From: Haloterrigena salina JCM 13891
GTDB lineage: Archaea > Halobacteriota > Halobacteria > Halobacteriales > Natrialbaceae
Length of the DNA stretch: 64,000 nt
Assembly (NCBI RefSeq): GCF_000337495.1
Contig: NZ_AOIS01000037.1
Coordinates: forward strand, 283,541-347,540
Direction of reading: 5' to 3'
Both the position numbers and the translations under genes were made by a program. Positions 8,786 through 16,226 of this stretch are shown here, piece by piece (position 1 is the first letter of the stretch; each line of letters opens with the position of its first letter). The notes under the pieces are model-generated. The model was not told where the DNA came from and made no database searches. It was given only the letters and a program-made list of their open reading frames with translations.

Positions 8786-8838
8786 TAGTGTGCGAAAATC
8801 CTCCGTCTCAGTTCTCGAGACACGAAATTCGAACGGCG

Positions 8839-9300
8839 TTAGTCGGCACCCGCCGGGGCGGTCTCGGTCGTGGCACGCTTGCTGCGCCAGACGCCCTGCA
8901 GGTACGCACCGGCGAACATGCCGGCGAGCGCCCACAGGATGGTGACGTTGCCGACCCCGAGACTGGCGTAGGCGGCGCCGGGACAGATGCCCGAGAGGCC
9001 CCAACCGACGCCGAAGATCGCACCGCCGACAAGGACGTTCCGGTCGAACGGCTTCAGCCGACGTTCGTACCGATCGCCCGTCAGCGGCGCGTTGTCTCGG
9101 ATCCGGGGCATCACGGCGAAGGCGATCCCGGAGACGATCGCCGCGCCGAACATGACGAACAGCAGTCCGAAGTCCTCGAACTGCAGGAAGTTCAGCACGA
9201 CCTCCGGACGCGCCATCTGGCTGAACCCGAGCCCGAACCCGAAGATCAGGCCGCCGACGAAGATCAGCGGCATGAACAGCGGGTGGCGGTCCTCGCTCAT
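8839..9300 (-). CDS. YeeE/YedE family protein (DUF6691 type)
   Basis: A 153-residue membrane protein, the second of two adjacent YeeE/YedE half proteins. It carries FVGGLIFGFGLGFSQMARPE, then GGAIFGVGWGLSGICPGAAY with a cysteine in the position conserved in this family. The family is linked to uptake of thiosulfate or transfer of sulfur across the membrane, two halves forming one channel. It overlaps the upstream YeeE gene by 4 bases (ATGA), so they are translationally coupled. Confidence 0.88.
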   Translation of the reverse strand: MSEDRHPLFMPLIFVGGLIFGFGLGFSQMARPEVVLNFLQFEDFGLLFVMFGAAIVSGIAFAVMPRIRDNAPLTGDRYERRLKPFDRNVLVGGAIFGVGWGLSGICPGAAYASLGVGNVTILWALAGMFAGAYLQGVWRSKRATTETAPAGAD

Positions 9301-9854
9301 GGCGACACCCCCATCGCGGCAACGATCTGAGCGGTCCCGATGGCGACGGTCAGGAACGTCGCCACGCCGACGAGCGACGTCTTCGACGCCGAACCGACGC
9401 CGCAGACTCCGTGGCCGGACGTACATCCCTTGCCGATCCGGGTGCCGATTCCGACCAGGATGCCACCCAGGAACAGCCGCCACGGCTGGACGGCGGTCGA
9501 CCAGAGCGTCACGCCGCCGACTTCGTACAGTTCGCCGGTCGTTCCGGCCTCGTAGAGCGAAGTCGTGATCAGCCCGGACTGGATCGTCGCCGCGAACGCC
9601 AGTCCGCCCAGGATGATGCCGAGCGTGAACACGACGCGCCAATCCCGGGACGAGACGTACTGCTGGAACCGCGACTGCCCGGAGACGTACGATAGCGTCG
9701 ACTCGAGGAACGTACTCGCTCCGGCCGGGATGCCGGTCCCGATGTAGATCACGACAGCTCCGAGACCGACGAGTAACCCACCGACGGCGTAGCGGCCGAT
9801 CCCGTTGGGGAACAGCTCGGCGGTCAGTTGGAGCGAGACTGGATCAGCTACCAT
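9297..9854 (-). CDS. YeeE/YedE family thiosulfate/sulfur transporter half
   Basis: A 185-residue membrane protein with the first-half YeeE/YedE signature GIGTRIGKGCTSGHGVCG; the cysteine in GCTSGHG is the conserved sulfur-handling residue of this family. It has about five helices. It lies directly downstream of the rhodanese/MBL gene (6-bp gap) and overlaps the partner half by 4 bp, so the four genes on this strand look like one operon in which imported or exported sulfur species are handed to cytoplasmic sulfurtransferases. Confidence 0.9.
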   Translation of the reverse strand: MVADPVSLQLTAELFPNGIGRYAVGGLLVGLGAVVIYIGTGIPAGASTFLESTLSYVSGQSRFQQYVSSRDWRVVFTLGIILGGLAFAATIQSGLITTSLYEAGTTGELYEVGGVTLWSTAVQPWRLFLGGILVGIGTRIGKGCTSGHGVCGVGSASKTSLVGVATFLTVAIGTAQIVAAMGVSP

Positions 9855-9860
9855 TGGGGG

Positions 9861-11111
9861 TTAGTCACCGGCGAGCGACTCCTGGCTCGCGGCACAGTTG
9901 TTCGGGCCGAGCTCGAGTTCGAACGCCTCTTCGTCGTCGGTCTCCTGTTGGCCGAGGTTCGTCGGGATGATATCCTCGTAGTTGGCCGGTCGGGGCGGCA
10001 TGTCCGAGAGGATCAGCTCGACGAACTCGTCTTCGTCCATCGTCAGCGCGTCCATCTCCGCCTCGAGTTGGCCGATCGGTGCCGTGAAGGTACCGTCCTC
10101 GGCGGGCTCGGCTGCGTCGCTGAAGTGAGCGCCGCCGATGAGCGTGTCGTCGGGCAGCGTCAGGACGCGCTCCTGGAGCGACTCGTAGAGCTGGGCCGCG
10201 GCCTCGGGTGCGCCGTCGTCGCCCTCCTCTAAGTCGGGCCGGGCGACGCTCTCGACGAACAATCCGTCGCCGGTCGCCAGCAGTTCGCCGTCGATCAGGT
10301 ACGAGGTCATTCCGGAGGTGTGGCCGGGCGTGTAGACGGTCTCGATCGTCGCGTCGCCGACCTCGAACTCGTCGCCGTCCGCGGCCAGCGTCATCTCGTC
10401 GGCGTCCCGTCGAGCTTGCGAGTCGGGGCTCGCGGAACTTCGTTCCGCGGCGTACGTGACGCCGCGGTCGACCGACGCTTCGGGGATGACGCCTTCGGCG
10501 CCGACCGCGTCGAGCGAGCGGACGCCCGAGATGTGGTCCGCGTGGATGTGCGTGTCGATCGCGTACTGCAGATCGACCCCTAGATCGTCCGCGTCCTCGA
10601 GGTACCGGCTCGTGAACGCGCGCAGCGGATCGATCACGGCCGCCTCGTCGCCGTCGACGAGGAAGTAACCGAGACAGCCGCTCGAGGGACGCTGGTACTG
10701 GTAGAGCGTCCCGGCACCGTCGTAGCGCTCGACCTCGACGCGCTCGTAGATGCGCGCCCAGCCGTTCATTCCCTCTTCGAGGTGATTGACGTCGTAGCCG
10801 CGCTCTTTCAGCGCTCCGGCGACGTACTCGCTCGAGCCGCCCTTCGCACAGAGGACCGTGATTTCACGGTCGTCGGGAATCTGCACAAGAACGTCGTCGT
10901 CGATCTCGTCGTCGAGGAACTCGAAGTACGGAATGTTGATCGACTCGACGTTCTCGCCGTCGATTCGCCACTCCTCGTACTCCGATCCCATGCGGGTGTC
11001 GAGGAGCGTGACGTCCTCGCCCGCGTCGATTCGTTCCTTCAGCCCGTCGGGGCTGACCGATTCGACCTCAACGTCCGGCGTTGGAAAGTCCGTGTCGTCC
11101 ATGTTGTACAT
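9861..11111 (-). CDS. rhodanese / metallo-beta-lactamase fusion (persulfide dioxygenase-like)
   Basis: A 416-residue two-domain enzyme. Residues about 12-130 form a rhodanese domain with its catalytic-loop cysteine at 88 (VLCAKGGSS). Residues about 135-385 form an MBL-fold domain with the metal motif THIHADH at 187-193, then GHTSGM and GDGLF. MBL-rhodanese proteins are related to ETHE1 persulfide dioxygenases, which oxidise glutathione-type persulfides. Here the natural substrate would be another low-molecular-weight persulfide or a TusA-bound one. The start at 11111 is favoured over 11102 because a TATA-like element lies about 26 bases upstream. Confidence 0.9.
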   Translation of the reverse strand: MYNMDDTDFPTPDVEVESVSPDGLKERIDAGEDVTLLDTRMGSEYEEWRIDGENVESINIPYFEFLDDEIDDDVLVQIPDDREITVLCAKGGSSEYVAGALKERGYDVNHLEEGMNGWARIYERVEVERYDGAGTLYQYQRPSSGCLGYFLVDGDEAAVIDPLRAFTSRYLEDADDLGVDLQYAIDTHIHADHISGVRSLDAVGAEGVIPEASVDRGVTYAAERSSASPDSQARRDADEMTLAADGDEFEVGDATIETVYTPGHTSGMTSYLIDGELLATGDGLFVESVARPDLEEGDDGAPEAAAQLYESLQERVLTLPDDTLIGGAHFSDAAEPAEDGTFTAPIGQLEAEMDALTMDEDEFVELILSDMPPRPANYEDIIPTNLGQQETDDEEAFELELGPNNCAASQESLAGD

Positions 11112-11133
11112 CTCTCAGTACCGCCTGCGATCA

Positions 11134-11140
11134 CTTAAGG
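11134..11140 (-). promoter_or_regulatory. TATA-like element of the sulfur operon
   Basis: On the minus strand CCTTAAG is centred about 26 bases before the ATG at 11111. That fits a leaderless haloarchaeal promoter driving the rhodanese/MBL, YeeE, YeeE, PiT run. Confidence 0.4.
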
Positions 11141-11376
11141 ATTTGCATGGTATTTCCCCTATTGCACAATTCCGATACGCGAGTCGTTCGGAACGACGCC
11201 GACCAGATAATCGAACGAGCGGAATGTGGCCGTTTGAACACGTGAGTGCGATCTTCCCATCGCTATCGCGACCGATCCCACGGCACGGATGTTCGCTGAT
11301 CGTACAATTTCCGATGGGTTTTTATGCCCGTGACCGGTATTGTGTGATAGCTCCAATACAGAGCACATCGATAAAC

Positions 11377-11622
11377 ATGAGTTCGGAATACACCGTTACG
11401 GAGACGCTCGACGTGAAAGGACAGTCCTGCCCGATGCCCATTGTGAAGACCAAGCAAGCGATCGACGATCTCGAGGCCGGCGATGTCCTCGAAGTGATCG
11501 CGACTGACTCGGGCAGCATGAGTGACATTCAGGGGTGGGCCGACGGCACCGACGGCGTCGAGCTCCTCGAACAGGAGGAAGCCGACGACCGCTACACCCA
11601 CTACGTGAAGAAAACGGAATAA
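11377..11622 (+). CDS. tusA: TusA family sulfur carrier
   Basis: An 81-residue protein with the TusA fold. The N-terminal LDVKGQSCPMPIVKTKQAID contains the persulfide-carrying Cys18 in the CPxP motif, followed by GDVLEVIATDSGS. TusA-like proteins relay sulfane sulfur between sulfurtransferases, for tRNA thiolation, Mo-cofactor sulfuration or sulfur oxidation. The gene is divergent from the rhodanese/MBL operon and its stop overlaps the start of the DsrE-like gene (TAATG), so the two are cotranscribed. An AT-rich GTTTTTATG stretch near 11320 may be its promoter. Confidence 0.92.
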   Translation: MSSEYTVTETLDVKGQSCPMPIVKTKQAIDDLEAGDVLEVIATDSGSMSDIQGWADGTDGVELLEQEEADDRYTHYVKKTE

Positions 11623-12218
11623 TGAGCACGGACAACCAAACGACGTCGGTCGACGAACCGGACGCCGAATCCGAGTTCGACGCCGCCGAACTGCAGGCGC
11701 TACGCGAGCGCGTCGAGGAATTAGAAGAGTCACTCGCGGAGGCGGACGCGGGCGACGATCAAAAGAAGATGACCATCGTCGCGACCCAGGGGAGCTTCGA
11801 CATGGCGTATCCGCCGCTGATCCTCGCGAGCACCGCGGCCGCCTTCGGCTGGGAGGTCGTCGTCTTCCACACGTTCTGGGGGCTCGACATCCTCCACGAG
11901 GAGAAGTCGACGAATCTCAAGCTGAGCGCCGTCGGCAATCCCAACATGCCGGTCCCGAACGCCGTCGCCGCGCTCCCCGGCATGGACACGATGGCCACGA
12001 AGATGATGCAGAAGAAGATCGACGAAAACGGGACCGCCACCATCGAGGAGTTGATCGATCTCTCGCTCGAGAGCGGCGTCGATCTGCAGGCGTGCCAGAT
12101 GACGATCGAGCTGATGGACTACGACGAGGACGACTTTTACGACGGCGTCACGACCGGCGTCGGCGCGGCTACCGCGTTGCAACATATGGCCGACTCCGAC
12201 ATCCAGCTCCTGGTCTAG
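11622..12218 (+). CDS. DsrE/DsrF/DrsH-like family protein
   Basis: A 198-residue protein with an acidic coiled-coil N-terminus (residues about 20-45) followed by a DsrE-like sulfurtransferase domain: KMTIVATQGSFDMAYPPLIL, then VVVFHTFWGLDIL and, near the end, GVDLQACQMTIELMDYD with a candidate sulfur-accepting cysteine. It is most like the peroxiredoxin-type DsrE proteins that partner TusA in sulfur relay. The start codon overlaps the tusA stop by one base. Confidence 0.9.
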   Translation: MSTDNQTTSVDEPDAESEFDAAELQALRERVEELEESLAEADAGDDQKKMTIVATQGSFDMAYPPLILASTAAAFGWEVVVFHTFWGLDILHEEKSTNLKLSAVGNPNMPVPNAVAALPGMDTMATKMMQKKIDENGTATIEELIDLSLESGVDLQACQMTIELMDYDEDDFYDGVTTGVGAATALQHMADSDIQLLV

Positions 12219-12233
12219 TCCATGAACGAGACG

Positions 12234-12259
12234 AGACCCGCGCTCTCGAAGCCGGGTCT
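12234..12259 (+). terminator. hairpin after the tusA-dsrE operon
   Basis: A perfect 7-bp stem, AGACCCG paired with CGGGTCT around a 12-base loop, begins 15 bases after the dsrE-like stop. No clear T run follows, so a terminator role is only possible. The rest of 12219-12505 shows no gene. Confidence 0.3.
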
Positions 12260-12505
12260 GTGTATCCTTGGCGATTACAGACCGAGGATACCGGCCCCGT
12301 ACTGACCGACCACTGCCTGGTGCCAGCATCGACACCTGCTGTGTGCACCGGAGTAAATCATTTAGCCGGATTCCCAGACGGAGACGACCCTCCGTGCAAC
12401 GACTGAGTGGGTTCTACAATCCTGAAATCCTACTCAAAATCCCGATCCGGCCGGTACAAGGCTTCACTCGCCGGAGAACGTACGGTTACAATCCGTACGT
12501 AGTTC

Positions 12506-12529
12506 GTATGGGTTGGGGCAGATTTGAAC
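12506..12529. repeat. left attachment repeat (tRNA-Val 3' end copy 1)
   Basis: 24 bases identical to 15706-15729, the 3' end of tRNA-Val plus three flanking bases, and exactly 3200 bp away. It is the expected product of site-specific integration into a tRNA gene. Confidence 0.85.
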
Positions 12530-12640
12530 CACGGTCGTTCCGCTTCGCTTCACTCCCTGATTCAAATCTGCCCACCGTCACGATTCTGTCGCTCACGAGG
12601 TTGTTCGCGACAGAAGTAGTGGGTTGGGGTAGATTTAAAC
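12530..12640. repeat. island-start module: inverted tRNA copy, hairpin, second tRNA copy
   Basis: TTCAAATCTGCCC at 12561-12573 is a perfect inverted copy of 12516-12528. A 9-bp stem follows (12584-12592 with 12607-12615) whose 14-nt loop is TCACGAGGTTGTTC. At 12619-12640 a degenerate second copy of the tRNA-Val 3' end (GGGTTGGGGTAGATTTAAAC) closes the module. The same order of parts occurs at 43111-43240 beside tRNA-Glu. Confidence 0.7.
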
Positions 12641-12780
12641 TTCCGAGTCACGGCCTCTCGCTGCCGCTCGCGGCCGTTCCGCCCCGCAACGCACCATCCT
12701 TCCACGTTCGCAGCGGAGGTGGAATACCCGACACTCTCTGTTACCGTATCTGGTGATTCGGAACACCACATGAGCCGAAC

Positions 12781-13765
12781 ATGACAATTCCCGATGCCGT
12801 GCAACGTTACCTGAACGAACGCCGCGACGATGTTTCCAATTCGACCCTGTATAACCACTCGTCACAGTTCAAGCAATTCACTTCCTAGTGTGAGTCGGCA
12901 GAGGATCGCCCCGATAAGGTCGCCGCGGTTGACGGGTGGCACATTTCGGACTTCCAGATGGCTCGGCGGGATGACGACGATCTTGCCGAGACGAGTCTGT
13001 ATAACCAGATGTCGTCACTCCGAATATTCATCAATTGGTGCGAGAGTCGCGACCTCCTCGAAGGCGTCTCCGAGAACATCATCATGCCGAACGTAGAGGA
13101 TGATACTAGGGGCGAAAAGATAGACCAAGACCGAGGGAAAGGGATATTGAAACGTCTTCGAATATACGAATACGCCTCACTGAAGCACGTACTCTTCTCT
13201 GGACCACTGGAATGCGTATCGGAACGGCCCGCTCTATCGACCTCAAAGACTACGATAGCGACGATATGTACGTCCAGACAGTACATCGCCCTGATAAGGG
13301 TACGCCGCTCAAGAACGAGTCATCTGCTGAACGGCACGTCAATCTTCACGAATGGGTTTGCGTTGTGATTAACGACTTCGTCAATGGTCGTCGTAAGGAC
13401 GTAACCGACTCTGAAGGCCGCCGACCACTGTTGACGACAGAAAGTGGTCGTGCCCACCGGAATACACTTCGAAAGAAGGTTCGGGCCATGTCTCGCCCCT
13501 GTGAATACGAAAACAGCTGTCCCATGGTCGGAATATAGAGGAATGCGAAGCTACCGAATACAATAAGGCGTCAGGTTGTCTTAGCTCCATCTCACCTCAC
13601 CCTCTTCGACGGAGTGCTATCACGAACTTCCTGAACGACGGTCACTCTAAAGAGCTTCTAAGCGACCGAATGGACGTCTCAGTTGACGTACTGGAAAAAC
13701 ACTATGATGCTCGCAGTGAGGTAGAGAAGCGAGAGCTCCGTCGGGAGATGTTCGAGATGGATTAG
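12781..13765 (+). pseudogene. inactivated tyrosine recombinase / integrase
   Basis: Three frames join into one haloarchaeal island integrase. The SAM-like core-binding domain comes first (TIPDAVQRYLNERRDD, SSLRIFINWCESRDLLEGVS). The catalytic domain has GMRIGTARSIDL with the first Arg, SPHPLRRSAITNFLNDG with the HxxR box, and the nucleophile Tyr in DVLEKHYDARSE. Damage includes a TAG at codon 36 (12886-12888, probably from a Trp codon), a frame change near 13205, and a second near 13522 where one C is missing from a C run. The final TAG is at 13763. It lies just inside the left attachment repeats. Confidence 0.85.
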
Positions 13766-13961
13766 TCTCCATTAACAGGAACACCCACTTACGGCGAAGA
13801 TAACTTCACTTTTCTCCTTATTATAAAACAATCATTATCTGATGTATCTTCTCTCGCATCTCTTCGGCTACTTCTCCACTGTAATTCCATGAGCCTTTTC
13901 CACAGTCGTATTTTGATGGATTGTCAGGAAGTTTATTACCCCGGTACCACTACCGAGACCC

Positions 13962-15422
13962 ATGGTAACAAAGGATGATTTACTAACAGAACTTGATTTC
14001 GGGAGTGTAAATGCCGAATCTGAGGAAGAGTTAGCAAAGAGGTTTGTCAGAACCCATAGCTTCAATGACATATCTGATGGTAAGAAACTGATTATCCTGG
14101 GGCCAAAGGGGTCCGGTAAAAGTGCTATATTTAGGCTTTTTACCGATTATACCGATGAAACACGAAGAATATTGGGCGATGGTTTTCCAGAAAACACCCA
14201 CATTATCAAAGCAACTGGTGGTAATGATGTGAGGAGTATAGACACTCGGAGTCTAAAAGAGATGATGAAGCAGGATGATTTTTCATATGAGCGGTTCTGG
14301 AGAATATATATTGGACTCAAAACTGCTTCAAGACTTGGCGAAGAGGGATACGATTCAGAGGGTGAATTGGGAGATGTACTACGAGCATTTGATGAGCAGC
14401 CTGACTGGCGAATAATTCCGGCTCTCAAGACCGTTTGGGAAAAGGTTGTAGGCGATCCACCATCACAGGGCAAAGTATCGTATCGTAACTTTTCAATCGA
14501 ATTTAGTAACGATAGATCTCTGGATATCAGCCGATTATTAGAGGATGAGCAGAGGATCTTGGAAGAAAAGGGCGAATCTGTCTGGTTGATGTTGGACCGG
14601 ATAGATGAGTTAAGAAGCAAAAATCTTGATGAAAGAAAAGAACTTCTGGAAGCGCTATTTAGGGTTCAACTCAATTTTATGGGTAGATTTGAAAATATTC
14701 GACTTAAAATACTTCTTAGAACAGATATCTGGAGCGATTTGAACTTCACAAATAAGAGCCATATCTGGGATAAAAGGATAGAACTTGAGTGGAATGATAC
14801 ACAATTGTTGAGACTCATCAATAAGCGTATGCTTCAATCTGATTTAATAAGAAAAGGTATTGAAGAGTCCTTATCAACAAGTATTGATCTATCCGACGTG
14901 GAACAGTTCGATAAAGAAACGCAGGAAGAGCTGTTTTATTCCGTATTTGAAGACCAAGTGTATAGCGGACCAAGAGAGGCAGATCTGTTTGATTGGATGA
15001 CTAAGCGAATACGTGATGGGCATGGAGGGAAATACCCAAGAGAACTAATTTCCTTCTGCAATGAAGCAAGGAAGATACAATTACGGAAAGAAAGTGATTC
15101 TGAAGATCGATTGATTGCTGGTCTCTCAGTACGTGATGCTTACGAAAAGGTCTCACAACAGCGTAGAGAGACATATCTGACCGAGTTTCCGGAACTGGAT
15201 GAACATTTTGACCGATTTGATGGGAAAACCCAGGCTGAATTCACCCATGATGATTTGGTTCTTATGTTTGAGGATTTAGAACCAAAACCTGCAGACGCAA
15301 TAAAGCGGATGGTTGATATTGGCTTTTTTGAAGAAAAACGAGGGGAAGACGAGCAGAGAATATACGAAATCCCTCGCCTCTATCGAGATGGAATCGGACT
15401 CGTACTCAAGGGTCGCCCATAG
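13962..15422 (+). CDS. P-loop ATPase of the Sll1717 type, possible defence protein
   Basis: A 486-residue protein, strikingly AT-rich against its surroundings. Walker A is GPKGSGKS at 47-54 and a Walker B-like VWLMLDRIDEL lies near residue 207. The C-terminal 100 residues (TQAEFTHDDLVLMFEDLE, then IKRMVDIGFFEE and YEIPRLYRDGIGLVLKG) look like a winged-helix module. This layout fits the stand-alone P-loop ATPase family named after Sll1717, which I recall as patchily distributed and related to STAND-type NTPases. It is the only intact cargo gene of the tRNA-Val island; an antiviral or abortive-infection role is inference. The ATG at 13962 follows an AT-rich leader. Confidence 0.75.
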   Translation: MVTKDDLLTELDFGSVNAESEEELAKRFVRTHSFNDISDGKKLIILGPKGSGKSAIFRLFTDYTDETRRILGDGFPENTHIIKATGGNDVRSIDTRSLKEMMKQDDFSYERFWRIYIGLKTASRLGEEGYDSEGELGDVLRAFDEQPDWRIIPALKTVWEKVVGDPPSQGKVSYRNFSIEFSNDRSLDISRLLEDEQRILEEKGESVWLMLDRIDELRSKNLDERKELLEALFRVQLNFMGRFENIRLKILLRTDIWSDLNFTNKSHIWDKRIELEWNDTQLLRLINKRMLQSDLIRKGIEESLSTSIDLSDVEQFDKETQEELFYSVFEDQVYSGPREADLFDWMTKRIRDGHGGKYPRELISFCNEARKIQLRKESDSEDRLIAGLSVRDAYEKVSQQRRETYLTEFPELDEHFDRFDGKTQAEFTHDDLVLMFEDLEPKPADAIKRMVDIGFFEEKRGEDEQRIYEIPRLYRDGIGLVLKGRP

Positions 15423-15705
15423 AGAATATCATAGGCACCTTATGGACGGCTCGCTCTCGCCGAAGCGTGCTTGGGCTTATTGAGAACGTCATTCAATGAA
15501 CACGACTATGGCCCGTGGAGAAGAGTGGCAATCCCCCGACCTTATCACTGCTTCACACCAAGTTTTATTTTGATTGATGACTACCTCATCAAGAATCACC
15601 AGACGGTAGAGGGACTGTGGAAGCCCCATGTTCAATTCATTTGGACCGCAACCCCTAATCGCAGGACGGGGCGGGGGCTACCTACTTACTGTAGCGAAAG
15701 AGACG

Positions 15706-15729
15706 GTATGGGTTGGGGCAGATTTGAAC
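15706..15729. repeat. right attachment repeat (inside tRNA-Val)
   Basis: Identical to 12506-12529. It covers the T arm and acceptor 3' strand of the tRNA plus three downstream bases, the usual crossover region for tRNA-targeting integrases. Confidence 0.85.
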
Positions 15730-15783
15730 TGCCGACTTCCTCCGTGTGAAGGAGGTATCATAACCGGACTAGATCACCAACCC
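15709..15783 (-). tRNA. tRNA-Val (anticodon CAC)
   Basis: 75 nt on the minus strand. The acceptor stem GGGTTGG pairs with CCAACCC and is followed by discriminator A. The anticodon stem CCTCC/GGAGG encloses loop TTCACAC, giving anticodon CAC. The T arm GGCAG TTCAAAT CTGCC is perfect. CCA is not encoded. The gene is intact and doubles as the right attachment site of the island to its left. Confidence 0.95.
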
Positions 15784-15823
15784 GCAGAGGGTTGTATCGG
15801 CGGGTCCAACTTAAGACTTCCTT

Positions 15824-16099
15824 TCACCGTCCGTCGGCGGGCTCGTCCGCTTCGGGCCTCGAGAGCGTCCCTCGAGCGCTGCCGACCGCGTCGCGGGCCT
15901 GTCCCTCGGCCCGCCGCTCGAGGGCGAGCAACTCGTCGCGGACCGCCTCGAGGCGGGACGGGTCCGGCTCCGGTTCGTCTCGGCCGACGGCCGCGCGAAG
16001 CCGCGTCGCGTACGGTGTGATCGTTTCGGTGAGTCCGAGTTTGGCGTGTTCGGCCGCGCGAGCGAGGTAGTACCGGCTGTCGTCGAAGTGCTTGTTCAT
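15824..16099 (-). CDS. conserved haloarchaeal protein, DUF7553-like (91 aa)
   Basis: A 91-residue charged, helical protein with the start MNKHFDDSRYYLARAAEHAK typical of a small haloarchaea-restricted family, followed by a second helix SRLEAVRDELLALERRAEG. No membrane segment or cysteine. Probably soluble and possibly a helical hairpin; function unknown. The tRNA-Val gene lies just downstream on the same strand. Confidence 0.75.
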   Translation of the reverse strand: MNKHFDDSRYYLARAAEHAKLGLTETITPYATRLRAAVGRDEPEPDPSRLEAVRDELLALERRAEGQARDAVGSARGTLSRPEADEPADGR

Positions 16100-16226
16100 G
16101 CGAATCGCTACCGCAGAGAGGCCGGCGGTTAATATAGTCCTTTCGCAGGGGACAGAACCCGCACAGGCCGCTCGAGTCCCTGCCGCGATCGGTTAGCATA
16201 CGGCTCTAGGCGCCCAGTAGCACTGC

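Larger units (their letters stand above)
12506..15783. mobile_element. degraded integrative island in tRNA-Val(CAC)
   Basis: The island is bounded by 24-bp direct repeats, the right one inside an intact tRNA-Val gene. It contains an inactivated tyrosine integrase next to the left repeat and one AT-rich cargo gene, a P-loop ATPase. With the integrase dead it is probably fixed in place. The doubled left repeat suggests either two successive insertions or an element-specific terminal structure. Confidence 0.75.

Noticed and set aside
7613..9322. A PiT protein with a 180-residue N-terminal extension
   Set aside because: The extension is an out-of-frame reading of the YeeE-type gene; the natural start is 8785.
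12479..12499. CGTACGG/CCGTACG hairpin next to the left Val repeat
   Set aside because: A 7-bp stem that has no counterpart at the tRNA-Glu island, so not counted as part of the shared module.
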